From contig NC_054540.1 in the NCBI RefSeq assembly GCF_017654505.1, positions 44,059,054-44,123,053 on the forward strand: a stretch of DNA of 64,000 nucleotides, read 5' to 3'. The position numbers were made by a program, and so were the translations under genes. This DNA is from Polyodon spathula (Eukaryota; Chordata; Actinopteri; Acipenseriformes; Polyodontidae). The notes below the pieces were generated by a model. That model searched no databases. It was given only the letters and a program-made list of their open reading frames with translations, and was not told the DNA's origin. This document shows positions 26,394-39,665 of the stretch, one piece after another. Position 1 is the stretch's first letter. Every line of letters begins with the position of its first letter.

Positions 26394-26480
26394 CAGTAAT
26401 CCCTCGTTATGCGAGCGTAATTCATTCCTTGAAAACTGCTCTGGGCGAAATCTCGTATAACGGAAATTAAATTCCCATTG
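26394..26480. mobile_element. Tigger/pogo-like element end
   Basis: After TA at 26392-26393 comes CAGTAATCCCTCGTTATGCG, the typical terminal sequence of pogo/Tigger-type DNA transposons. The partner end was not found and no transposase is visible. Confidence 0.5.
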
Positions 26481-27281
26481 GTTCCCATGTTATAATCTTC
26501 GATTGGTTCCAGTGCCCAAAAATTGTCCTCTTCAACACCCAAATGTCCCCTTAATAAAGGACAGAACAGTATCTAAATATGAAATCACTGAAATTCTGTA
26601 TCAATTATTAAAGAAATTAGCCTAAAATTGTTCAGTAAATGACAAATAAACAATCTCTTGCGGTATGCGCGAGTCCCCCACAAATAAAGACCGGGGCTGA
26701 CACAGTTTTCTTTCATGCGCTTATCATAGTGTTAGAAAACGTATGTCATAATAAATATTAATGAAGTTGTAAAAAAGCTAACAATAAATAACGCACAGTT
26801 ATGAAAAAGAAAATTAAAAGAGAATATTAAATAAAAAACAGAAATAAAAAAAAACTTAATAAGTAAATAAGAGATACCAGAAGAGAAAATGTTGTTACAT
26901 CAGCTGACGACAAATCTTTAACTGACGAACAATGGGCCCTATTCATTATTGCATTTTCACAGTTAATTCTAGCGTCACAATACGCATTAGAAAATTAATG
27001 ACAAAAACGATTAATTGTTTGCGTCTTCCCCCTGTTGATGTGCCAACGTGGATCGTTAATTACCGCAAACTCATCCACGCATTCTTAACGTGAACCTATT
27101 AAACACAGTTGACACGCCCGCTGACGACAGTTGCTGAGCGATTCATCAATTAAAATTGCGCTAATTAACTACTGTACTATGACCGATAAATAACCTCTAT
27201 GAAATCCACCACACATTTGCCGCTACACATCTTTTTTCCGAGCATTAGCTTGTTTCATAGGGACAGTACATCGCCGCTGTT
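26481..27281. other. No gene seen; possible Harbinger 5' flank
   Basis: The phrase GGGCCCTATTCATTATTGC at 26935 resembles Harbinger terminal repeats and may be the left end of the element at 27282. The right partner is weak (ATTGAATAGGAGGC near 28600). Confidence 0.35.
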
Positions 27282-27910
27282 ATGACTGGTTACAGCCAGC
27301 GAAGAAAACGACACTGCCGAGACAAATTCTATTATATGAGACTTACAGATAGAGATAAAAAAGAGGTTCCGCTTGAGCTGAGGCAAAATATTGGAATTAT
27401 ATAGGGATCTTGAGCCAAATATTCACTGTAAAACAAGAAGGAGCCAATCCATTGTTCCGATTAATAGATTGCTAGCTGCATTAATGTTTTACAGTTCAGG
27501 ATCATTCCAAAGAAACAACAGTGATGCATTTGGATTCAGTCAGTCCACAATCAGTAGGATTGTAAAACAAGTTACCAGTGCATTACTATATAGAATATCT
27601 ACTTATATCTCCTTTCCACTTAATGCAAGGGAACACAATTCTATAAAGTAGGGATTTTACGATGTTGCAGGCATGCCTAATGTTTTAGGGACAATCGATT
27701 GCTCGCATATACCATGTAATAATGGTAACGTGTTCATTAATAGAAAGGGTTGGCATTCTATTAACATGCAGATAGTGTGTCGACACGACTATATAATGAC
27801 TAATGTGTTCGCCAGTTTTCCGGGATCTACACATGATGCCTTAATTTGGGATCGAAGTGCACTGTGTGCATATTTTGAAGGTGATAATTGTCCTGATGCC
27901 TTCTTACTGG

Positions 27911-27919
27911 GTAATTGTA

Positions 27920-28010
<91 letters not shown>

Positions 28011-28157
28011 TATTAAATTATACATATGTAATCCTAATGTGACAACATGTGTGGACTGTCGACGATTAGTAGATCGATTAAATGAAACTGCTAAATGGAA
28101 AGTACTATTGTAACAACAACATACTGGACTTTAAATATGAATGTAATTATGTTATAG
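27911..28157 (+). other. Inferred intron in the Harbinger transposase
   Basis: The coding sequence breaks after CTGG at 27910 and resumes at GAGACAGCGG (28158), rebuilding the expected LLGDSGYP motif across a phase-1 junction. The interrupted DNA begins GTAATT and ends TTATAG. It holds the TTA microsatellite. Confidence 0.6.
27924..28013. repeat. (TTA)n microsatellite
   Basis: About 30 TTA/ATT units inside the inferred transposase intron. Poly-Leu, poly-Tyr and poly-Asn frames here are artefacts. Confidence 0.95.
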
Positions 28158-28449
28158 GAGACAGCGGTTATCCCTTGTGATTTTGTTTGATCACGCCAGT
28201 GAGCCATCCAAATGGAGCAGCAGAGGAGAGATTTAATGCAGCGCATGTAGCATCAAGAACGGTCTTGAGCGAACGATTGTATTACTGAAGATGCGCTTTC
28301 GCTGTCTTGATAAGTCGGGTTGATGTCTTCAGTATGATCCACAAATGTGCTGCAAAATCATAGCGGCCTGTTGCATTTTCCATAATATCGCACAGAAAGA
28401 ATCTGTTGACTCAGATAATGACTTTTTAGCCATAGAAAACTTCATCTAA

Positions 28450-29044
28450 AACAGTGATGGTGAAATAGAAGGGGAACCATTTTCAGAAGGGGGGAGAGAG
28501 AGAGGACATCCTATTAACACTTTCTTCTCTACATGATAGGACTGTGACATATACTAATGGGTAATATTTGTATCCATATTCAAAAATAAGTGTGTTTGAG
28601 GGATTGAATAGGAGGCTATATTATTTTATGATTATGTAGGCTACATTTTTGAATATGGAAACTAAACATATGGACAATAAAGTGGACAGTAATAAATAGG
28701 CCTTCATATTTGATTTAGTGAAAAAAACGGAAACCCCTTAGTTGTATTCATTATTTATATTGCATGCTAATTTTACAGATGCATACAAAAAATGAACAAA
28801 TGTAGACATACAATAACACTAATTAAACTGCAACATTATTATTTTTTTTTTTAATATAATAAAAGACCTATCCGAAGGATTCTTCCTATATTATTTTGGG
28901 AGAGATTACTCTAACATGTGTCTTTTTGAATGTTTTCCTGCATTTGCCCTCTGTGTTCTCTGCTTTAGAGTTGCATGTTTAATTTTTTTATAATCAGTCA
29001 CTGATTTAGCGGATGTTTATTTTTTTTAAAATATTAACAAAATG
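28450..29044. other. No gene seen
   Basis: AT-rich sequence beyond the transposase stop; possible right part of the Harbinger element. Confidence 0.35.
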
Positions 29045-29134
29045 GAAACGCATTGCACGGATTGAAACCGGCACCTCTAGCACAGCAGCAACAGTGCCGA
29101 TCCACTGGACAAGAGAGCCGCGACCCCTTACGGG
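29045..29134 (-). repeat. tRNA-derived SINE-like fragment
   Basis: The minus strand reads GCGGCTCTCTTGTCCAGTGG and, about 50 bases later, GGTTTCAATCC, close to a polymerase III box B. Spacing suits a tRNA-like head. It is too short and imperfect to call a tRNA gene. Confidence 0.35.
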
Positions 29135-29194
29135 TGTGTCAATATTGCTATGTTGTGTCACCTACCAGTCCTGACCCCTACCCCATGCATGCCA

Positions 29195-29446
29195 CAGCCG
29201 GTGTACACTGGAAAAACACTGGTGTATCTTAACCTCTCTGATGAGGTACTGCAATGGCTTCATAAAGACATACGAGATGTGACCCTCCTCATTATTGATG
29301 ATGTGTCCATGATTTCCAGTGTCACCTTATTGTACATCCATCTTTGTCTGTGTGAGATTTTCTAGACTGCTAACACAGATGATGGCTACTTTGGAAAAAT
29401 CAACATCTTACTTTTGGGGGATTTGCTACAGCTTTTACATCTCTGA
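29195..29446 (+). pseudogene. Helitron/PIF1-type helicase fragment
   Basis: The frame reads TLLIIDDVSMISSVTLLYIH (motif II, Walker B with DD for DE) and LCLCEIF, then an in-frame TAG at 29363. The same frame continues DGYFGKINILLLGDLLQL (motif III), then stops. This combination is typical of the PIF1-like helicase of Helitrons. The Walker A part and the rest are missing. Confidence 0.7.
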
Positions 29447-29590
29447 TGCGAGATAGGGATTCAGAAACTAAACACCTACACTGATCATCAGCCAGCTCAC
29501 ACATACCATCTCTGATACGAGATGAGGGCTCAGAAACTAAACATCTACACTGATCAGCCAGCTCACACATACCATCTCTAATGCCAGATG
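29440..29590. repeat. Tandem duplication, about 75-bp unit
   Basis: CATCTCTGATGCGAGAT and CAGAAACTAAACACCTACAC, with CAGCTCACACATACCATCTC, recur as two units plus a partial third. Confidence 0.8.
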
Positions 29591-31254
29591 ATTGCTCAAA
29601 GACATCTGCTAAGGGAGGTTGAAACTCAAATTAACACAAAATGAGACCTGGGAGACGCTGTTCATTTCGTGTTCAAAATGATTGGTTGACAATCTTTGTC
29701 CAGTCCATTTTATTGTAAAGAAAACTGACCTTACATGGGCTTAAGATGCTGTACTCAGAGCTCAACTTATTCAAGTCGTTTAACATAATAAAGATTCAGA
29801 GCTAACTGAATTTTAAAGCAGTAGAAAATGCATGCAACTGTACTGACAAAAAAAACATCCATTCTGTGGCGTGTCATTGTTTTATAGATAAGAGACGACA
29901 GTTTCAGGAGCAATGCAAGGCTGATAACAAAGCATGCTAAATGATGTTTGATAACTGAGTTCTGTGAAAAACAGGTCTGATGTTTCTAAAACTCTGGAAC
30001 TAGGAACCATAAATATTGCTTCTTGGAAATGGTCTGATACAGAGTTACAGACCCATGAAACTGCAGTTCCATGCTTACCATTAAAGCACTTACCCTATTC
30101 ACACTACTCAAGTATTGCATCTATTGCGATTGTGAATGATGCGAATGGCAATCACATGGTTTCAACCAGGTATTATTTCAGGTATTATTTAGCTTGCGTG
30201 GATAGGGTCCTCCTGTTTTATAATGACATCTGGACATCAATGCTGTTGATTTAAAAGTCCAATGTACTGGGTTAAGAAGGTACACTGTACTGCTATGCTG
30301 CTTTCCAGTGCATATTTACCCTGGTCTTATTAAACAACGCTGGTGTTAACTTTGCATTATTACTGTTGTACGTGATTCTAAAGCTGCAAGACTGTTTATA
30401 AAAGTATTATGCCTTTTTGTTCTTGTTCTGTTGTTGTTGTTGTTTACAGCTTAGGAAACCTTTCTTGCCAAGTTCTAGAAATGCGTGCTTGTTTTAGTTG
30501 AGTCTATTGCACAGGACAGTATTGTATTGTGCAGTGCTCCATACTGAATGTGTATCAAGCTTGCAGTTCGAAAGGGAGTTTTTTTTAATGTAGGTGGTGC
30601 ATTGTAATGCACATCCCTGAATCCCACAACAGATCGTTTCCATAAACAAACCCTGCATCCTTTATCAGGAGCCTCTGCAGGAGTCCATTATTGTTAACGG
30701 CTAAAGAGTGTGTATGTGTGTTACCTTAAACATACCTATACTGTGTAACTTGTAACAGTAAATAGTTGAATAATATTAAAATACAGCCAGTATCATCATA
30801 CTATAATGTTACACTGTGTTTCCATGTTTAATTAATGAGTGACACAATCATAGCACTCCAAGTACGTTCATGGACTGTAATATTCTAGTCATAGAAAAGG
30901 TACAATGTAAGGGAACCAATGTTTAACCCTTTTATCAAAGCTCTTCTTAGCAAGCTGGTGTAATCTGGAACAATGCTATCCTCCCACAATGAAGAATGCA
31001 AGAATGCCATAGCATTTATTTTACATGGGATTTTATAAGGCAAACCCATCTTCGCAGGCTGCTGTTATTGTTAGTATTTTGGTAGCAATTTGCTTGATCA
31101 TGTGAATGTGAATGGGTCAGGACCTGGACTGGTGAGTGCAGGTATGAAAACAGTCAACATCCTTCTAGCAGATTAGATTGTGTCACAATAGTTGTTACGA
31201 ACCCTTTGACTCTAAGGCTGAATTGATAATGTCAAGTGCTCTCTTCTGTTTCAG
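29591..31254. other. No supported exon
   Basis: It leads up to the first gabra3 exon seen. The 96-codon frame at 29964-30254 lies downstream of the helicase scrap and may be element-derived, but I do not recognise it. A TTG/GTT repeat lies near 30430-30445. Confidence 0.4.
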
Positions 31255-31337
31255 GTTAACAATCCATGCAGAGTGTCCCATGCACCTCGAGGACTTCCCA
31301 ATGGATACACATGCTTGTCCATTAAAGTTTGGAAGTT
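31255..31337 (+). CDS. gabra3: gabra3 Cys-loop exon (83 bp)
   Basis: The acceptor TTTCAG precedes 31255 and the donor GTAAGT follows 31337. The first base completes an upstream codon; the frame then reads [20 protein letters not shown] and CPLKFGS, with the last base beginning a Tyr codon finished by the next exon. It holds the signature Cys-loop: two Cys 13 residues apart with the central Phe-Pro-Met-Asp. The Cys-loop couples agonist binding to the channel gate. The length, 83 bp, equals the corresponding exon in other GABRA genes as I recall. MDTHA replaces the mammalian MDVHA, a mild change. Confidence 0.95.
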
Positions 31338-32619
31338 GTAAGTTTCAGTTTTTTGTTTGTTTTTCCATTTCCCTTTTTCATGATGTTCGCAATGATTTAG
31401 CTCCAATATCTCTACATGTGTCTTGCTTGGAGAATCAAAACTGGCAGGCATTGAACATCCTTGTTACATTCAAATCACTTGGTATACAAATATATATAGG
31501 TTGATGTCAAGCTGTTTGAAATAAAGACTTTCTCAGTCCTTCTCTTCCCTGTTCCTTACTAAATCAGTACACGACACCACTTAACCTGTATTTTAAATGT
31601 AGAATCCTCTCTATGCAAAATAGTGCATGGTAGTTTTTTTAATTAGTTTACTCATGGATATAAGGGTTCAGAAACCAGACAAGGCAAAGCAGAATTGGTG
31701 ATGCAATGCGGCATGCACTTGAGGAAAACGCAGTGACTTGGAACTGTGTTCAGCCAGCAGTACCCACTACGCTAAGTATTCATTAAATTAACAGCTGACT
31801 CCCCCACAGTCAACTTTCACTCAGTGCTGAAAAAAAGTAGCAAGAGTATAGCCGTTGGTAATTTAAATATGGGAAGTGCTGAATCATGTGCTGCCACCAA
31901 AGGCAATACTCAGTTGCTGATATTGAACTATTGAAAGGGAGCAGTCTTTTACTGCCGTAGGGTGCTAGAGAATGAATAGGAATGGATGCAATGCTGGTAA
32001 CTCTATTACAAAGAGAAGTAAGTTTCTAGGAGGAAAATCCTCACAGATTGCTTCACAGTAGATTGTATGAGTTTCCCTGAATTCTAGGAAGGGCTTACCC
32101 ATTACATAACACTGTGCTGATTCAGGTTTGACAACCCGTGACCTTAAATATTTGCATATACTTAATAATTTATTATAGTAGAACCCAACTACTCTTAGCA
32201 CAATAAAAGGGAAACAGTAATAATGTTGTATTCAAAAGCTATCTAAATGGATTTTAAATTAGCATTGGGTAACACTCATTTAAGTACAGTGTACTTAGTG
32301 AATAATTCATGAGTAATTACTGTATTTGTGTAATTTCATCACTGGGTTTCCCTGATGTTTTTTTCAGATTAGAGCTGAGGTATATCTCACTGTTCACAGC
32401 TCTCTAAGCCAGTCCAATTGCTATTGTATCTCTGGAGGTTCATTTGATTGGCACAGTTTCATATCCTGCCACACTTCAAGTATGAAAGTTAAATTAAGCG
32501 TAACAATACTTTCAATGATATTTCAGCAATTTACCTAAACCTCAGAGAAAATGCAGCTCTCTCACCAGAGCAGGGCAAAGGTGCGAGAGGCTTTTTCTGA
32601 TATATTCATCAGAAGCATA
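31338..32619. other. gabra3 intron, unremarkable part
   Basis: No further exon or named repeat recognised in this stretch. Confidence 0.4.
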
Positions 32620-33039
32620 TGTGGCAGGCTGGCGAGTGGATAGAGGCCCAGAGACAGTCTGTAGTTCAAAAAAATATACTTTTATTATAAATGGATACAA
32701 AAATAAAAGGGCACAAGGGCCAAAATAAAGGGATTTAAACACAAATAAAGCAAGACAAAAAGCAAAAATAACAATTTCCAGGCTGGGTAATGCCTTCACT
32801 GGATTCAAACTTTCAAACATACAAACAACACCAACCTGCTTCCTCAGCTCCCTCTTCCCAAATGAGAAGCAGAGGCCTCCTTTTATGTCGGGTGGCTGGG
32901 CGCTGATTGATTGTTAATTAAGTTAATCATTTAATCAACTAATCAACTCCAGCCACCTGAACATAATAAACCCAGGCAGGTAGGGGAAATTAACCCCATC
33001 CCTGCCAATTTAAAAAGGGCAGAGCTTTGCTCTGCCACA
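32620..33039. repeat. Solo-LTR candidate in gabra3 intron
   Basis: It begins TGTGGCAGGCTGG and ends TTTGCTCTGCCACA. The flanks GCATA (32615-32619) and GCATG (33040-33044) agree at 4 of 5 positions. The phrase TTAACCCCATCCCTGCC recurs near 52917, so the family has another fragment in this window. No internal domains. Confidence 0.55.
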
Positions 33040-33387
33040 GCATGATACGCTAGAAATTCTGACCTAGTTCAAAGAACATTTTTCCTTCAAGGGAGTGACG
33101 TGTTGTAGATGTGCTGATGATCAATATGCTACACTCCTGACCTATTGGGTGTCAGTTATAGTGTTAACGAGCCAGCAAATGCACACAGAACTGTAAATAT
33201 TCTAGAGACAACTGATAATGAAATATGCTTTAATTGAAGAAATGCCAAAGCCAGTTTATTCCAAAGATTTTAAAAACAATAAGGTTTATAGCTATAGTAC
33301 ATATAGTAGCTTGGGTGGTGGAGTCTGTCAAACACAATCTCACCTTGTTCCAATGCCAAAGTGAGGCTGCCACTATTTCCAGCTGCA

Positions 33388-33537
33388 GGCAGACTTCAGA
33401 TGAGTAGAGCCTATACTGTTCGATTGTGTTTTTGTATTATTGGCATGTCATCCATCTACCAGTAGCCATACTTCAGATGAGGAGAGCCTAAACTGTTCTG
33501 TTGTGTTTCTCTATTACTGGCATGTCATCCACTTACC
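33388..33537. repeat. Tandem duplication, about 80-bp unit
   Basis: Two diverged units share ACTTCAGATGAGTAGAGCCT or its GGAGAGCCT variant, ACTGTTC, and ATTGGCATGTCATCCA or its ACTGGCATGTCATCCA variant. Confidence 0.75.
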
Positions 33538-33712
33538 TCCAATATTTGTTCTGATAGTAAAATAAATTGGCATCCCTCAGTTTCTGAAGTTTACTCAACA
33601 ATCCTACTATATCTGAGTGTTCTCCTACTTCATCATTCCAACATCGGATAGGTGTAAGTTACTGTAGATCCTGGGCAGGGAATGTGTAGATCATTCTTCT
33701 GCTTTCTTTCAG

Positions 33713-33856
33713 ATGCATACACAAACTCAGAAGTGGTTTACATTTGGACCCTTGGCCACGATAAATCTGTGGTGGTGGCAGAGGATGGTTCTCGCTTAAA
33801 CCAGTATGACTTGCTGGGCCACGCTGTCAGCACTGAAGTGATCAGATCCAGCACAG
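33713..33856 (+). CDS. gabra3: gabra3 loop C exon (144 bp)
   Basis: The acceptor CTTTCAG and donor GTAGGT border the exon. With the previous base it reads [20 protein letters not shown], then [20 protein letters not shown] and [22 protein letters not shown] and the IRSSTG end match the alpha-3 pattern. The segment SSTGEY, completed by the next exon, corresponds to loop C, part of the agonist and benzodiazepine pockets. The last 28 bp of this exon are unit 1 of a minisatellite that runs on into the intron, so several donor-like sites lie just downstream. Confidence 0.95.
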
Positions 33857-34117
33857 GTAGGTGTGGGTTTAGCACTGAAGTGATCAGATCAGCGTGGTTA
33901 GGTGTGGGTTTAGCACTGAAGTGATCAGATCCAGCAGGGGTAGTTGTGGGTTTAGCACTGAAATAATCAGATCAGCACAGGTAGGTGTGGGTTTAGCACT
34001 AAGTAGATGAGATCAGCACAGGTAGGTGTGGGTTTAGCACTGAAGTGATAAGATCAGCACGGGTAGGTGTGGGTTTAGCACTGAAGTGGTCAGATCAGCA
34101 TGGTTAGGTGTGGGTTT
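33829..34117 (+). repeat. Minisatellite spanning the exon-intron border
   Basis: Seven units of 41-42 bp begin with AGCACTGAAGTGATCAGATC and end with GTAGGTGTGGGTTT. Unit 1 (33829-33870) carries the real exon end and donor. The others lie at 33871, 33912, 33954, 33995, 34036 and 34077. Units 4 and 5 keep the donor CACAG/GTAGGT unchanged, unit 6 has CACGG/GTAGGT, and units 2, 3 and 7 carry changes at the GT region. Confidence 0.95.
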
Positions 34118-36254
<2,137 letters not shown>

Positions 36255-36390
36255 TATGTCACAAGTAACCATAATCGATTATATATATATCATATTAATT
36301 ATAATATATATATCTGTATATATATAGATATATATATAGATATAATATATCTAAAAAAAAAATGAAATCGTTATGGTCGCTTGTGACACT
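36255..36390. repeat. Inverted repeat around an AT microsatellite
   Basis: TGTCACAAGTAACCATAATC on the left faces the reverse complement TGTCACAAGCGACCATAACG on the right, with a TA-rich centre at about 36281-36350. It looks like a small foldback element core. Confidence 0.6.
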
Positions 36391-36579
36391 GTACTCTGTG
36401 GGACGAGTTTTCACTTCGGACACTTATGAGTAACAGAGACTAAGGGTGATAAAGTTCTGCCCCTGTTGGATTACGATCACTAAATCCCTAGGGACAGTTG
36501 TACGAATATTATGTGATTTATGTGTTACATGTTATGACGTACACACAATGCATTATATACTATATGTGTGTGTATTATA

Positions 36580-36620
36580 TATCCTATATATATATATATA
36601 TATTATATATTATAATATAA
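36580..36620. repeat. (TA)n-rich microsatellite
   Basis: Interrupted TA repeats preceded by TGTGTGTGTAT. Confidence 0.75.
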
Positions 36621-36855
36621 ACTAGTATTTTGACATCCTTTTTTGAAGAATGTTGTCTTTGTGAATAATAATTCTAAGCAGTAGAAAGTGATTACAAGAT
36701 AATTAGTGTGCAAATTCCTTTCCTATAGTTGCCACTGAACAGCTGTACAAAGCATGTAGCAACAAAATCACATTGAATTACAGATTGCAAATTTTCATAG
36801 ATGAATAAAGACAATTTTAAAACAAAAAACAAAAGTGCTGCAACAATGAAAAACC

Positions 36856-37283
36856 AGTGGTCCCCAAGTGGCTCATCTGGTAACAGCACAGCTCTGTGGT
36901 GTGCTGGGTGAGTCATACAGTCAGGGGAGCGCAGGTTTGCGTCCTGGCTGGGAAGTCGCTGGTTTTTGCTGTGGATTCCAGAGGGGGTGTTGCATTGGCT
37001 CTGGCACTTCGTGAGTTAGGGAGACAAAACAGGCAGGGACTGTTTCTCCTCATTGCGCTACAGTGGACCCTACTGGGCAAGTGCCGGTAGCTTGCTGACA
37101 TCAGCTCTCGAGTATCTGAGTGTAAAAGAGGAAACTCGTTTGGTTGTGGGATAGGAGGATGCCCAATGAACCTTTAGTTCTCCTGTGCTGTGTGGGGAAT
37201 TGCTGCAGTGAGGGGGGAAATAATTGGGCATTCTAAATTGGGGAGAAAATCGGGGGGAAAATAATTGTAAATAAAATAAAAAC
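36856..37283 (+). repeat. tRNA-derived SINE, copy 1
   Basis: A box A-like TGGCTCATCTGG is at 36869-36880 and a box B-like GGTTTGCGTCC at 36934-36944. The body ends with GGGCATTCTAAATTGGGGAG and an A-rich tail. The tail phrase recurs in the copy at 58502. Family name unknown to me. Confidence 0.65.
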
Positions 37284-37754
37284 CGTGAAGTGAAATATGA
37301 AATACACCCCCTTTTATAAGATGTTCCGTTGTACTGCAGAGCCAGTTATAATGTGTTGTGGTCATGACTCCCATTTGCTCAATAATGCCATTCCATTCCA
37401 CTAGTACTTTCATTCTCTTTATAATGCAGGACACAAATATCACTGTATTGTATGATGTCTCTGCTCGGAGAAATGTGGTCCCTTTTCCTCTTTCCAATAT
37501 TAGAATGTTTGATGAATAGCTTAATATTATGTTGACCTTGAGAACTTATTCCCAAAAAAGCATTATTCAGTAAATATTGTACTGTGTAATATGTTTTCTA
37601 TATGTCTGGGAAACACCATTTTGAATTTGCTGTCTGTTCCAGCCCACACAATTTGTATTAGGGCAATGGTTCTCAAAATGGGGCTGAGGAAATGTTACAG
37701 TGGGTCCACATCACAAGCAGACCTACTATAAATAATGACTACGGAGCGATGAAG

Positions 37755-37756
<2 letters not shown>
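37284..37756. other. gabra3 intron, no named element
   Basis: No exon or recognised repeat. Confidence 0.4.
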
Positions 37757-37806
<50 letters not shown>

Positions 37807-37817
37807 TATATATATAC
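37757..37817. repeat. (TA)n microsatellite
   Basis: A TA run with two slips. Confidence 0.9.
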
Positions 37818-38044
37818 TATATATATGTCACACACTACAGAATGCATTTTGCTTTAATATTCATGTCCAAGTGTGCACAATAACATCTGAATGTATAACA
37901 TGTATTTGTGAACAGCTTTTTTCAAAAGGGGAGGGGACCAAAAAAATAAATTAATGAGAATCAATATAAGGTTTTGTTATGGATCTTGTGTTTCTGACAT
38001 TGGCTTGTGGAGTTTTAGAATGAACAAGTGTTGAGAGCTCAGAG

Positions 38045-39665
38045 GTACATGTACAGTGGGGTTTTAGAGACGCAGGTACAGTGGGGTCCTAGAGACTCGG
38101 GTAAAGTGGGGTTCTAGAGGCTCGGGTAAAGTGGGGTTCTAGAGACACAGGTACAGTGGGGTTCTACAGGTGCAAGTACAGTGGGGTTCTAGAGGCAAGG
38201 GTACAGTGGAGTTCTAAAGGCTCGGGTAGTGGGGTTCTAGAGATGCAAGAAACAGTGGGGTTCTAGAGGCTCAGGTACAGTGGGGTTTTGGAGGTGCAGG
38301 TACAGAGGGGTTCTAGAGGTGCAGGTACAGTGGGGTTCTAGAGATGCAGGTAAAGTGGGGTTCTGGAGGTGCAGGTGCAGGTACATTGGGGTTCTGGAGG
38401 TGCAGGTACAGTGGGGTTCTGGACGTGCAGGTACAGTGGGATTCTAGAGGAGCAGGTACAGTGGGGTTTGAGAGGTGCAGGTACAGTGGGGTTCGAGAGG
38501 TGCAGGTACAGTGGGGTTCCGGAGGTGCAGGTACAGTGGGGTTCTAGAGAAGCAGGTACAGTGTGGTTCGAGAGGTGCAGGTACAGTGGGGTTCTGGAGG
38601 TGCAGGTACAGTGGGGTTCTACAGGTGCAAGTACAGTGGGGTTCTAGAGTCAGGGGTACAGTGGAGTTCTAAAGGCTCGGGTAGTGGGGTTCTAGAGACG
38701 CAAGGAACAGTGGGGTTCTAGAGGCTCGGGTACAGTGGGGTTTTGGAGGTGCAGGTACAGCTGGGTTCTAGAGGTGCAGGTACAGTGGGGTTCTAGAGGT
38801 GCAGGTACAGTGGGGTTCTAGAGGTGCAGGTACAGTGGGGTTCTAGAGGTGCAGGTACAGTGGGGTTTTGGAGGTGCAGGTACAGTGGGGTTCTGGAGGT
38901 GCAGGTACAGTGGGGTTCTAGAGGAGCAGGTACAGTGGGGTTCGAGAGGTGCAGGTACAGTGGGGTTCTGGAGGTGCAGGTACAGTGGGGTTCTGGACAT
39001 GCAGGTACAGTGGGGTTCTAGAGGAGCAGGTACAGTGGGGTTCTGGAGGTGCAGGTACAGTGGGGTTCTGGAGGTGCAGGTACAGTGGGGTTCTAGAGGT
39101 GCAGGTACAGTGGGGTTCTAGAGGTGCAGGTACAGTGGGGTTCTAGAGGTGCAGGTACAGTGGGGTTCTAGAGGTGCAGGTACAGTGGGGTTCTAGAGGT
39201 GCAGGTACAGTGGGGTTCTAGAGGTGCAGGTACAGTGGGGTTCTAGAGGTACAGGTACAGTGGGGTTCTAGAGGAGCAGGTACAGTGGGGTTCTGGAGGT
39301 GCAGGTACAGTGGGGTTCTAGAGGTGCAGGTACAGTGGGGTTCTGGAGGTGCAGGTACAGTGGGGTTCTAGAGGAGCAGGTACAGTGGGGTTCTAGAGGT
39401 GCAGGTACAGTGGGGTTCTAGAGGAGCAGGTACAGTGGGGTTCGAGAGGTGCAGGTACAGTGGGGTTCTGGAGGTGCAGGTACAGTGGGGTTCGAGAGGT
39501 GCAGGTACAGTGGGGTTCTGGAGGTGCAGGTACAGTGCGGTTCTAGAGGAGCAGGTACAGTGGGGTTCTAGAGGTGCAGGTACAGTGGGGTTCTACAGAT
39601 GCAGGTACATTTTGGTTCTAGAGGCTTGGGTACATTGGGGTTCTAGAGGCACAGGTACACTGGGG
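38045..39665 (+). repeat. 25-bp minisatellite, about 65 units
   Basis: The unit is close to GGTGCAGGTACAGTGGGG plus TTCTAGA. The first part (38045-38340) is more varied, with CTCGGGTA variants; the rest is homogeneous, with TCTAGAGG, TCTGGAGG and TCGAGAGG alternating. Because 25 is not a multiple of 3 and the unit lacks stops in most phases, long frames appear on both strands, which are not genes. The plus strand is G-rich and each unit has CAGGTACAGT, a weak donor-like string. Confidence 0.97.

Larger units (their letters stand above)
27282..28449 (+). pseudogene. PIF/Harbinger transposase (HARBI1-like) pseudogene
   Basis: It starts at ATG 27282 (MTGYSQRRKRHCRDKFYYMR). After a frameshift near 27390 it reads ALMFYSSGSFQRNNSDAFGF and SQSTISRIVKQV, the helix region. 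It continues NVLGTIDCSHIPCNNGN (first Asp), RKGWHSINMQIVCRHDY, PGSTHDALIWDRS (second Asp), GDSGYPL and AAEERFNAAHVASRTVL (Glu), and ends KMRFRCLDKSG with CCKIIAACCIFHNIA. A GT...AG intron is inferred at 27911-28157. In-frame stops (27649, 28179, 28284) and one frameshift late in the gene show it is dead. Confidence 0.85.

Noticed and set aside
27673..28113. 146-codon frame with a poly-Leu tract
   Set aside because: The poly-Leu part is the TTA microsatellite read through an inferred intron; only the part before 27911 is transposase coding.
29045..29134. Possible tRNA gene on the minus strand
   Set aside because: A box B-like string is present, but no proper acceptor stem or anticodon arm could be drawn; listed only as SINE-like.
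38045..39665. Strong claim that each minisatellite unit is a functional splice donor
   Set aside because: CAGGTACAGT lacks G at +5, so it is a weak donor; kept only as a testable remark.
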